Shown here in pieces: positions 48,271 through 59,506 of a stretch of 64,000 nucleotides of DNA. The DNA is from Piliocolobus tephrosceles (taxonomy: Eukaryota; Chordata; Mammalia; Primates; Cercopithecidae): assembly GCF_002776525.5 (NCBI RefSeq), contig NC_045434.1:114211159-114275158 (forward strand). The letters run 5' to 3'. Positions within the stretch are counted from its first letter, which is position 1. Every line of letters begins with the position of its first letter. Under the pieces are notes generated by a model. That model was not told the origin of the DNA. It did no database searches and was given only the letters and a program-made list of their open reading frames with translations. Position numbers and translations under genes: made by a program.

Positions 48271-50144
48271 AATAAAAAGGTGAATGCTTTGGGCAACCTG
48301 ATAGCCAGGCCAGTTTGCCAGGAAGGATAATTTAAAAGATTTAGCAAGGCTGTGTTAAGAAGCTCCTTCTATCATCTTGACTAAATTAAATTCAGTAACC
48401 AAAGATGAAACAAAGGCATAGTTTTCTGTAGAGTACAGTATGATCTCATCTCATTTGTTGTATTTAAAAGGACATATTGAACATAGTTGATTGAACCATG
48501 TTTTATTAGATGTTTCTATCAAGTGAAGCACAAACCCCTCCATGCCAAGACCCTGGACAGTCTTTATTAAAATTGTTACTTCAGAAATCTCGAGGCCTGA
48601 TTTAACTCTATGGAATTAATACATCATGTCTGTATGTAGTTTAGCATCCTTGTTGCAACATCAGCAACTTTAATTTTTCATTTAATTAGAACAAGGATGC
48701 AATATCTCAGGAAAGACTTAATAGTATACCCAAATAACTTCCATCTGGTGAGCCAGCAACACCATAGAGAGTGCAGGGATCGTGGCCTCTAACATTACAT
48801 CACTAATAAATTGTCAAGTTATCCTGATAACAAGCTCTTCTGTAAACTCCCAAACTTTGTCTTTTTGCGTTCAAAATCTGTGGGAACCTTGTAGTTGTCC
48901 ATATTATTGATTTTCATGATAAGGAATATGGGTGAACACACAGGCTAAGTCCATTGGGTCAACAATACTAACTGAAAAGAGGCCTAAATGTATGTCTTAA
49001 AAATAAAATCAATATTTTGTCATTTTTTATAGTGTTTTATCTCTGAGACATATGTCCATTTCCCCAGAAGAGCTGTAGTTTAGAAAAAAAAATCTGTAAT
49101 ACGTATTGTTAATCCTACACTTTTGCAGAATAAGGGAAAGAATATTGTTAAAAATATATCTTAGCAATTGTCTCCATTTAAAAATGAACATCCAGCAATG
49201 TCTGGATGATCTTGACTACTAACCAGTCAAAGATTAAGGTGGAGGCAGAACGGATGAACTGTGTGTAAGTCTAAATGTCCATGTGCATACAGTATGTGCT
49301 TATATTGGAATTTACATCAAGACAATCATTTGCTCTGTATTTATGAAGGCCTTTTCTCCCCTCCTTGTAGCAATGGATAACTGAAGGATGGGATGAAAAG
49401 CATATATGCATTTTAACAGTGATGGGTTATGACATTATTCCTGTGGGTAATCCAGAATCTCTTGGGTTCAATGGGCTCAATCACACTGAAAAGAGAGTTG
49501 GGCAGAAATGGTAGGGGTTCACATTCACAGCACTGTCATGCACTGTGTTCAGAATAATTGTCTCCAATATTAAAAGGCAACAGTAAAAACCTACATTCTG
49601 AACATGATCTGTATGTACTTTTTTCTGTGAACATGGTATTATAACCTGATATTATTACTGTAATTGTCTCTAAATAGAGTTTTTTGCTGATATTCAAGGT
49701 GACGGGTTGTTCCTGCAGAATACAACCGAATGATTCCTTACACCAACATGAGCAATCCTGATCCTATTATGGCCACCCTGACTTCTCTTTCATTAGATGC
49801 TGATTGTACTAAATTGATGCTAAATTGGCTCGGCTGGCTCTCCAAGCCTTTAAACAGATGACACTGACTGTGTCTATGATCTTGTCCTGGAAATTATATG
49901 GTCAAAGCCCTCACGTTTCTGGGAACCCTAACATTTTTCTTAAGATCAGTTAGGGCCTTGTAAATAAGAACCAGTTAGTTTAACTCCCTGTGATACCCAT
50001 GTCAAGCCAGAGGACACATTTTAATGAAATGTATGTTTCTTTTATGTTCTTTCCTGCCTTCTGCTTCACATTCTTTATTTAACAGGTCCTCTGTTTCTTC
50101 ATCTTGAATTGCTGTTTGAGTTTGGAATAAATCAAACTATGATC

Positions 50145-50458
50145 TGCAAGCCCAATGCAGCCTGCTTCCTGTGTACGATGGTCTAGGAACTAAGGATGGT
50201 TTTTACCTTTTTTAAATGATTGAAACAAAATCAAAAGAAGAATATTTCTTGACACATGAAAATTACATGAAATTCAAATTTCAGCCTCCATAAAAAAAGT
50301 TTTACGGGAACATAGCTACACTGTTTCATTTTAGCATCGTCTATGGCAGTAAAATAGCAGAGTTGAGTAGCTGTGACAGAGACTGTATGGCCTACAGGGC
50401 CTAAAATTGTTGCCATCTGGCCCATTACAGAATGAATTTGCTGACCCCTGGAGTAAAT
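50145..50458 (-). mobile_element. hAT-type MITE (MER1/MER3-like)
   Basis: ATCAAAAGAAGAATATTTCT, GTTTTACGGGAACATAGCTA, AGAGTTGAGTAGCTGTGACA, GCCTACAGGGCCTAAAATTG and the terminal TTTGCTGACCCCTGG fit the inverted family consensus. Confidence 0.7.
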
Positions 50459-50559
50459 TATCAAAGCTTCTGTCTCCATCTGCAAAGTAAAAGTGACAAA
50501 ATCCTATAAAATGCCATTTGATTAACAATAAATATTCACTAGTGACTGGTGTGCCACTT

Positions 50560-50697
50560 AACAGGTATTTGAGTTGATGGAATTATCCTCTTTAAACCTC
50601 AGTTTTGTCATCTATAAAATAAGGAAAATAATCTCCTGTGGAATGAGATAATGTTCCCGACACATACAAAGGGCTCAATAAGTAACACTTTTTATTA
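50560..50697 (+). repeat. MIR SINE fragment
   Basis: CTTTAAACCTCAGTTTTGTC, ATCTATAAAATAAGGAAAAT and GGGCTCAATAAGTAACACTT. Confidence 0.6.
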
Positions 50698-50699
50698 TT

Positions 50700-53600
50700 T
50701 TAAAATAATAATTCTTTACCAGAAGTAAGTCTATACGTAAACTGATGGGACCATTTGTAAGATTTCAGGATTACAGAATTTCAGACCAAGAAGGAACCTT
50801 GCAATATCCAAGCTCTCTCTAGGATTTCACAGAAGGAAATTCAAAGGCTGATGTTTGAGCAAACATTCTTTGGAGAGGTGGTGGAGTTACACCCAGAATA
50901 AGACCCCGACTCCAAATCTAAGGCTCCCTTTCACCTCATTGTATCGAGTCCTAGAATTTAGTTTTCAAGAGCCCTCTCATCATAGTCTATCTGTGACTCC
51001 TCTTCCCCAGGATTCTGTTCCGCTTGGGGCTGAGAACTTGCCCTTGCTTAACTGAAATATTTATTCTGCAAGTTTCAAGTAGGATGGCCCTTTTGCAATT
51101 GGGCTGATTTTCACATTTAGACACTATCTTTATATATGTAGCTTTAGAAAATTTTGAAATTTTTTTCTCACACTCACTCACACATACACTCATTAGTGTG
51201 TAAAGAATGGCCCAAGGTGAAACTCCATTTATGTACTTATGTAAGAAGAGAGCTTCACATATTGTATTACCACTTGGCCTTCTTATCATCTTATTATCAG
51301 GTAGGATCAGGCTGTTGTTTTGATTCTCAGCTACTAGCAGATAAAACTGTGGCTGCATTTTTCCATGAGCACCAGCATTTCACACACCTTTTACTGTCAA
51401 GCTTCGGTGGTTCTCTGGTGTGAAATGGTGGAGTTTGGGCATACATGTCCTTCTCCATTTTCTCTTTAAATGAAGGGGGAAATTAACATGGATTGTCAAG
51501 TAAATATGAAAAGTTGCCCACCCAGGTCAAAGTGGAGGCTCCTCTCTGAGCTGAGCACAGGATGGCCAAATAGTAGGCAAGCCTTAGAATGCCAGCGAGT
51601 GCCTGGAATTGCTGTCTGGTATGTCCACTGTCTGCATTTGCCCTAGGCTAAGCTTCAGCAATTCAGGAGCTGTGGGTTTTGAATGTATTTAGGATATGAT
51701 GCTACTGTGGAGTACATTCAGAACAACTCACTGCTTTCAAGCCAGCTCCATCAGCATATGCCTTTTGTGTTTGCTCTGAATGGAGCCATTAGCGTGTGAA
51801 GAGTTAAAGTCCTTTCCACAGCAGAAGCCCCGACTCTCCACGCTCAGAGGTAGCATCAGGTCCCGGATGTTTTAGAGGTCTGTGGGCTTTTGCGAACAAT
51901 CCCAAATTAAATTTACATTAAGAATCAAGGGAAAATAAGAACTGTATCTGGATGCAATGGCTATTAGGAAGACTGAGTGCTGTGGCATCTTCTTGCTGAA
52001 TCAAGAGAAATTTCACAACTGGGGGTAACCCTGGGGTTTGCTCTTCTAGCAGACAAAATGATCCTTTTTTGCCCCCAGGAGTACTACCAGCTTATTTGTA
52101 ATTCCTGCAAATTGCCACTTTCTATCTTCTGTCTTCCTAACATTTTCCTTTTTAAATTGCCTCTGGGAGGCTCCTACTGGTTCTGTTTAAAGAGCACTTC
52201 CTTCTCATCCTTAGGAGTTGTACCACAGTAACATCAAGTGCCTTGCTCTGAGTATTTATTTTTCATCACCCTTATGTATGTGGTGCTTAGCAAGGGAAAC
52301 GATGCTGTGTTCAAGGTGCTATTGGAAACTAACGAAACTAAGGAAATTAAAAACTTGGATTCAGTGACGCCATTCATTTTATTGATGAGACCAACTTGTA
52401 GTGATAGAGATTGATAGAGATGTGAGGGCCAAATGAGGGAAATCATATGTCTAGCAACTACAGATGCTCTGCAGCATCACAGACAAATCCTTGTTTAAAC
52501 GACATGCTGCCTGTCAATGAATTCAATGTGTGAGGTCAACCGGTGAAATGTGAACTGGACATTTTAATGTAACACGACAAATAGGAAGAGACAGCAACTA
52601 GAAGCAATTGAAAAATTACAAGTTAGGCCCAAGGTATTTGTCCAGGGCGGTGTAATCTTCATCTCACAGAGGCAATTGGAAGCATCATCTTAATACCTTC
52701 ATGATCACAAGTTGTCAGGACTGTAGCAGTTAATCCCCTCCAAAAACAAAAAAAAAAAGAGGAAAAAAGAAAACCTCCTGGACTATAGTAATAGAAGAGT
52801 TTGATAGGAACCAATTAATCCCTAGAATAAAAGGAATTATTTAAGTCTCTAGTTTCTGATTTTTGGAAACCAGAAGTGAGGACTGAGAATATGGCTAGTC
52901 GGAAGTATGAGAGTCTGAGATCTGTGGGTTAAGAAAGATTAGAGTGTAGAGGACAGCCAAGTGATCAGACTGTGGTTCTTACTAGCAACTGAGGTGGGCA
53001 CCTTTACGATGCCTCCCCTCTGCTGCATGAGTGTGGTCTGACGTTAAAGCTGGAAAGTTGAAGAAGCCCTAAGGAGTTTGCTCTCAACTTCTCATTTAAG
53101 CCAAACTCTCCAGAAAGCATCGCTGATAGGAGCCTGTTCAGCTTCTATTGGAACTTCTCCAGAGTCTGGGGAAGTTGTCATTACTCAATGCACCTACTAT
53201 ATTCTCAGACACCTAGAAAGTCTAACTGTTGGAAAATATGTATGCTATACTGAAACCCATCTCCATTAGTCATGGTCCCTGTTCTATCTTCCTGAACCAC
53301 ATCTACTTGTTAGCCCTCCAAACACTGGCTGACATCTGTAACATATGTTATCAAGCTGATTCAACACTGTTTCATATGAAAAAAACTTTCATCAAAGAAG
53401 GAACTCTCTTACATCACTGTCTGCAATGCTAGAAAGCTGTTTCCAAGGACTGGCCCCTGGATGTGGGCTGCTCAGTTCATGTTTTAGTGGGACTATAACC
53501 TCCTTTGATCTTTGTTCAGCCTGAAATTGTTTGCTCCTTTGCCACTTATATAACATACTGTTGTCTAAAATTGAGCTTAATGTAAGCTAACATCTTTACA

Positions 53601-54435
53601 TTTTTGTCATTTGAACTATGTCGACACAGCCCTACGCCATCTGCATTTTTGCAAATTATTTAGCCTAAATTTGCAACGCAGTGTAGGGACTGAAATAATG
53701 TTCATCAAAACCTCAGAAGAAAGAGCCTTTGATAGTCAGGTTGGTTAGTGTAGAAATCTCTCATTTTTTTCTAGGTAGTCTATTGGGAATTTATGCTTTT
53801 ATTTTTAATAAAAGTGATTATTTGTATGTGTATGTGTTTATGTGCACACCCATTTTTAAAGAGGTCTAACATCCTACCTTTTTCCCCCAGGAATATTTTG
53901 AATTTTTCCTAATGTTTAAAACAATACCTCTTAGATTTTTAAGTGTTTGCTCCCTTATGTGACAATGCCTTCTCCATGGTACCAATAAGTGGTAATTCCC
54001 CAGAGTGCTTCCTCCACTCTTAAAGAAATTTTCATTAATGCAAGTCAACAGTTTTACCAGAACAAATCTTTTAGCAGAACTCCTGATATTTGAATTCCCC
54101 CATTTTGGAAGATAGAATACTTAAATTTTCTAATTTTCCTCTGAACAATGTATCCTCTAAATAATCTAGTGGTCTACAATATGCTCTCACAATACCTTTT
54201 ATATACAGTCTTTGGTCTTGACTGAAACATATTTCACTATCTCTACCTTGTAATGCACAATGCACATCTATACCTGCTTGACATACATTACTCCTCTCAA
54301 ATCATTTTATGTATTTCTTTTGAATATGTTTTACCATTGCATATCCTTATCCCCAGCATGAGTTGCATTCCATCTTCATAACACCTGCATATTTATCTCT
54401 GGCATGAAATGTTGACATTCTTGATTATTATTATG
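50700..54435. other. Intronic sequence, no gene seen
   Basis: AT-rich. A 123-residue minus-strand open frame (50987-51358) has no recognisable domain or splice context. An A-rich stretch (AACAAAAAAAAAAAGAGG) sits near 52747-52762. Confidence 0.4.
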
Positions 54436-54439
54436 ATAA

Positions 54440-54660
54440 GCACAATATAATGTGTTCTGAAAGATGTCTACATCCTAATCCCCAGAACCTCTTACCTCAC
54501 CTGGCAAAAGAGACTTTATAGATGTGATTACATTAAAGATCTTGAAAAGGAGAGATTATCCGAGATTACATGTGTGGACCCAATCTATTCACATGGTTCC
54601 TTAAAAATGGAAAGCCTTTCTCACTTGTGGTGAGAGAAGGGTGTGGTCTGTCTTCCCCTT
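54440..54660 (+). repeat. MLT1-type MaLR LTR fragment
   Basis: CATCCTAATCCCCAGAACCT, GCAAAAGAGACTTTATAGAT, GAGATTATCCGAGATTACAT and GTGGACCCAATC. Confidence 0.6.
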
Positions 54661-55604
54661 GCTATGGTACTTTGGTTTTTATTTCCTACAGTTCTGGTAT
54701 CTTCCAAAATCATAACATTTAATTGATATCACCAAATCTTTTGACTTTCACTTAAATAAGCAGACTATGACTTCTTCTGAAAGTACCATTAGTATTCACT
54801 CAAGTTAACAATTGGTGGCTTTAATAAACCCTGCAGGATATTCCCATGTGTCTTACATACATCCTCCAGGAAGACAACATATCTTCTCACCAGTCACATT
54901 AGTTCTACAAGTGGCTATTTCCACTCTCCCAAACTGAAAAGTCACAAATCTCCTTTATGTCCAGTTTCTTTGGTGCTGATAACAACTATTTAGTTACTTC
55001 CCAATACATGTTAACCCTTCATATTTTATATAAAGCATGGAATGCTGCTTCCTATGTAGAAGGTTCAATTTTATTCTCTGGAACCTAGCTATTGCCTCTT
55101 CTCTGATTTCAAAAGGGTCATTTAAAACTTCTTTTCTTTCTTTCCAATGTCTCATTTTTCTATTGGGCAACCTCAACACTAATTTTGATTCTGCCAGGCC
55201 TCCTTAAAATCTTATTAATTCTGTTTTCTTTCCTAGGTTATTCTTTCTGTGCTGTCTAAAGACCATTCATTCTAGTGGTTTATAAGTGTTTCACCTTTTA
55301 ATTCAGAGAGACTTGCCTACATTTACACAGTACATAATTGGTGGCCTTTCAAGCAGAAAGTTTGCTGGTGAGCCTGGAGTTTTTAAAATGTTCCAGCTCA
55401 AACCCCATAATTGCTTTGGGGTCAGCTTTGCTTCACTCTCTTGAATCAGTCTTGTCTCTAACCAGGAGGCTTTTTAGAAGCCCCCAGGTCAACAGTTTGA
55501 TTCTTCAATAGTGGCTGAATTTGCTGCAAGTTCTGCAGTAACAATGCATGAAAGCTTTTGAACATGAATTCTTGTCTAGTTCTGTGGCATATCAACAGGT
55601 GCTT

Positions 55605-55830
55605 GGAAGTAGTAATAATAATTGAGTGCTTACTATGTACTATGAGGTTCACATTCATTATTGTATTTGAACCTTCACAATTACTATATGCATTAGGTCA
55701 CATTATTACCCCATTTTAGATGAAACACCAGGCTTAGACGGTCCAAGTAATTTCCTCTTAGTCTTGCAGGTCATAAGAAGTGGAGATGGAATTCAGACCC
55801 TGGTCTGTATGAATCCAGAGTCTACTCAAG
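55605..55830 (-). repeat. MIR SINE
   Basis: AATTGAGTGCTTACTATGTA, CCATTTTAGATGAAACACCA and GGAATTCAGACCCTGGTCTG. Confidence 0.7.
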
Positions 55831-56639
55831 CATATTCACTTTTTCTATTCACAGAATATAGGCAACAGTGTCAGTTGCTGAATCCCTTTTTAAAATCTTC
55901 TGTTCCCAAACCCAAGTCCTTTTGGATCACAGTTCCGCATGGCTCCTTTTGACAATCCTCTGGGAGGACTGGAACCTTGGGCCTGGATCCCTTGGACTCT
56001 TCTTGATACCTCCTACTGCCTCCCTGGCAATGCCTACCTAAATGTCTGCTTACTTTCAGCTCATCACTGCAATACCACCGTCAGCCCTACTCTCCCACTG
56101 GTTTTCTGCTTGGCGTTGATTTCGTGTTGCCAGGTTAATAGCTCTTTTACTAAAACTGTGGCCAAATCCAAGGATGGGTTCAACTCAGGGCAAGTGGAAG
56201 TTGAGGTGAGCAGTGGCAGAGCGGAAAGAGAGACAGGGATGTACTCGAGGGGCATTTTTGAGTGCATTCATGTGTGTGAGGACAGGAACAAAATGAAAAA
56301 AAATACATATCAACCTTCCAGCACCAACTAATCAGAATGTACATCAACTATAATCCTGGAGCAGGTGCTAGTGGCATGCTACTGTGACACGCGTTACCCC
56401 GTTATTGCTGATCCTTGGTGACAGCCCAAGAGATCCCAGGGGAAGGCACTTCAGAATCTTGGTGAAGTAGCCATTTACTAACTGACAGAAGAATTTCTAT
56501 ATTTTAACATAGAATACCAGCCCAATGTGGGAGGGTCTAAGAGAAGGAAGAAAGATGTCAGAGTGAGAAAAATCTCCTATGTTTTCAAAGGTGTGTTTGG
56601 ATGATGTTAAATTTATATATCAAATCTAATTTCAACCCA

Positions 56640-57220
56640 TTCCATTCCTTTCTTTACTTAGGAGCTAGAATAATCTTTTTAAAAACAAATCTGTTCCTTT
56701 CATTTCTCTGCTTAAAACCGTATGATGGAACCCATATCTTCTTCATATGATGATTCCCATTTTCCTCCCTGACAATATAAAATGTCTTAGTTTGGGATTC
56801 ATGAAACCACATAATCTGGATGCTGTTTAATATCTCCCCTTACTCCCAACATATATGCATGCTCACACACACACACACACATACACACACACACACGTTC
56901 TGGAACACAGTGTGTTATCTCAGTCACCTTTACCCAAGCAAGATTCCTATCCTGGAAAGCTCCACTGATCCTTTGGTGCTTAACTACATGTCACTTCTCT
57001 GGGAAGCCTTACTCCCCATGTTGGACTTCACCAATAAATAACATGTACATTCCTCTTATTGAGCTCTGATTACCTTCTATCATAATTGTTAGGTCTCTCA
57101 CTCGGAGGTGAATTCCATGTCCACATGTCCTCAGTAGCTCCCTCTTTTCATCCTTCTGTGCCCTACCATTAGCCCAGTGCCTGAGTCATGGTAGGTACTC
57201 AACACATACTCAAAAGAATA
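56640..57220 (+). repeat. L2 LINE 3' region with a (CA)n microsatellite
   Basis: CTCTGCTTAAAACCGTATGA, CTGGGAAGCCTTACTCCCCA and GCCCAGTGCCTGAGTCATGG follow the L2 3' order. The (CA)n tract at about 56866-56896, with one TA interruption, lies inside it. Confidence 0.55.
56866..56896. repeat. (CA)n microsatellite
   Basis: About 15 CA units with one interrupting T, likely polymorphic. Confidence 0.9.
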
Positions 57221-58059
57221 AATGCATTTCCTCTCATCATCTCAGTGATCCACGTAACAAATATGTGAGGTTCTGGAACTGAGGCACAGAGGGTTTTATG
57301 ATTTGTATGTGGTAGGGTAAGGCTTAAATTCAGTCTTTTGATTCCAGAAGGGAAACGTTGGTGACAATACCATATCTTTTATATTACTCCAATAATTAAT
57401 ATAGAAAAATTGGGTTAGGTCCATTTTGAGACGCATTTCCCCAAAGCAGGATTTATTTATTTTCCTCTCCCAAGTCTTACGCTGAGTACACTCCAGCAAC
57501 CCATTCTTTAAGTCCTGCTTCCTCAGGAGCTTTATTCGAGATCTTCTCTTTGAGAAGTGTGTCTTAATTACAAAGTCTCCTTATTCTTTATGCCTTGAGT
57601 CTTGGTGCTACTTTTGATTTTTCCTTTGCCTATTGCCCTCTCCTCTCCTGACTATTGGCCTGCTCTAGGCCTTGAGGTCTAGCTGTGCCATGATTGATAG
57701 CTTCCCTTTGAGCCCTGACACTTCACGTGGTTGCTGGGATCCACCAACTCTCCCAGGCACTAAGGACTAGCACCTTCTGGAAAACAACAGCACGCAAGAC
57801 TTTTAAACCATGGCTTTATCTAGGCCTTATGTGCAGGTGTGCAGCCTGACTTCTGACTATTTGACTGTCTTTCAGTGTTCCTCTCCAGCAAGGCTGGAGA
57901 ACTGAGTCCCCAGTTCCTGGATCCCATTCTAACCTTGGCCTGCGCAATGCCAAAATTTCACCTTATTGCCAGAACTCATTGCTGCCCATGGCATTTCATT
58001 TTAGATTTACATTACTTAGAAGTATGGCTGCCAGATAACTATGTATTGCATAAGTAACA

Positions 58060-58210
58060 CATAGAACAGTCTATAATATTCTATAGAAATTGGAGCTACA
58101 TAGTTATTATTATAGAATTCATCATATAGAATTTATTTTATAGAATATAAAAGTTGCTATTACTACTGCATTATATAAATAATATATAGTTTTCTATAGA
58201 AATTGGCTTT
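58060..58210. repeat. AT-rich direct repeat pair
   Basis: TTCTATAGAAATTGG occurs at 58079-58093 and 58192-58206, 113 bp apart, within AT-rich sequence. Flanks are partly similar, suggesting an old local duplication. TTCTATAGAA is itself a palindrome. Confidence 0.7.
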
Positions 58211-58269
58211 AGATGATTCCTGCATGCTGACATTTGTTTCAAGTGAAAAGTAAGCAAAAATAACTCCAG

Positions 58270-58578
58270 GGCTGTGCTGTCCAATATGGTAGACACATGT
58301 GGCTATTAAGCCTTACAATATGTCCAGCCCTAACTGACATTTTCTGCAAGCATAAAATGCACATCTGACTTCAAAGACAATAAAAAACATGAAAAATATA
58401 GCCTTAGTAATTTTGATAGTAGTTATATGTTGAAAAATAGTATCTTATATAATTTGAGCTAAATATAATAGTTATTAAAATTAATTTCTCTTATTTCTTT
58501 TTATTTTTTTAATGTGGAAAATGAAAGCATCTCAAATTCCATATGTGGCTTGCTTGATTTTCTATTGAACCACACTGT
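58270..58578 (-). mobile_element. hAT-type MITE (MER33-like), inverted
   Basis: CTGTGCTGTCCAATATGGTA, ACACATGTGGCTATTAAG, TATTAAAATTAATTTCTCTT, ATTCCATATGTGGCTTGC and TTTTCTATTGAACCACACTG are the reverse of the element at 6860-7170. Confidence 0.6.
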
Positions 58579-59371
58579 TACACAGGATATGTCTTGTGGT
58601 TCTTTAATATTAGCAAACTACCTATGTATAGATGACATGGAAAGTTAGTTCAGAATTCAAAAGCAGAAAAGGTTATAAACGACAGAAGGAACCTTCTGCC
58701 TTGATTTTAAAATTCATGTTCCTTGTACACACTGACATGCCACCTGCCTTGACAAGCTTTGAAGACCTAGTAATCTCAAGAGAAATGAGGCTGAACCAAA
58801 TGACATTTGTCCACAGCTCCCCGCATAGTGCCTAACCTCAGAGGTTTAAAATCAATATTGTTTTTGTCATTTATTTTACCCCACATTTAAACATTCCTTA
58901 GATTTATTACCTTTAGGTTTTCAGTTAAGATTCAGTGATGGGAATGATAGCAAGGGTAGTAATAAGTTATGTAGATATCATTTAATTTATGAACTCTGGA
59001 GCTCCAGGGTAACTTCCACTTCAAGAAATACATTAACCACATGCACATCACCCTTCATTCTGTGGTGAGGATTTCCAAGCTGGGTCCCTATTGTGCCACT
59101 TAATTTATGGTCTGGCCAGGTATATGGATCTCCATACAATATTTCAATATAAGTTGCTACAGCTAACTGAGGGGATGAAGATGGGCTTCAAAAAAGTCAA
59201 CTGGACAGCTGATGGATTGCTCTCCCATACATTGGCCGCAGCATTAAGTAGCGTTTAAAACTTGTCAGCGGTTTGGATCTTTTTCTGCTCTGAGAAGCTG
59301 CACACACCGGCCTAGCCAAGCAGAATCAGCCATGCTGCAGCAGGCAGAGGGCAGCTCCCAGAGTTACTTAC

Positions 59372-59506
59372 GTTGACAGCCGTAGTGCCAGGAATTTCCT
59401 GGCAGACACTCATCACACTTAGGCCCTGTTGTTCCAGTCTTACACTCACAAAATCCTGAGCCATTACAACGATCATGGATTGAGCCCAAAGGGTTACAAT
59501 AACACT
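59372..59506 (-). CDS. NTNG1: Netrin-G1 internal exon encoding one laminin-type EGF (LE) domain
   Basis: On the minus strand this 135-bp exon runs from an acceptor (pyrimidine-rich TCTTGTTTCTACAG, AG at 59508-59507) to a consensus donor (CAAC|GTAAGT, GT at 59371-59370). It encodes 44 whole residues starting CYCNPLGSIHD and ending SWHYGCQ. All eight cysteines of a laminin-type EGF module are present: the CxC pair, one in DRC, FCEC, the pair in KCDEC and the last in YGC, so the exon is a single complete LE domain. I recognise the sequence as netrin-G1, a vertebrate GPI-linked netrin relative that binds the postsynaptic ligand NGL-1 (LRRC4C) and acts in axon guidance and synapse organisation. 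Binding is known to depend on the N-terminal laminin domain, which is outside the window. The exon starts with two bases of a split codon and ends with one, so skipping it keeps frame. The start codon lies outside the window. Confidence 0.95.

Larger units (their letters stand above)
14271..59371 (-). other. NTNG1: NTNG1 intron between LE exon and terminal exon (45,101 bp)
   Basis: It is bounded by GT at 59371-59370 and AG at 14272-14271 on the minus strand. It contains four Alus, a solo LTR, an L1 3' end and many old MIR, L2, MaLR and hAT remnants, listed separately. I looked among the open frames for further cysteine-rich netrin-like cassette exons and recognised none, but a short exon could escape inspection by eye. 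Confidence 0.9.

Noticed and set aside
50987..51358. 123-residue minus-strand open frame in the NTNG1 intron
   Set aside because: It is sense to NTNG1, so I checked it as a possible cassette exon, but it lacks the cysteine-rich LE/EGF pattern and no domain is recognisable.
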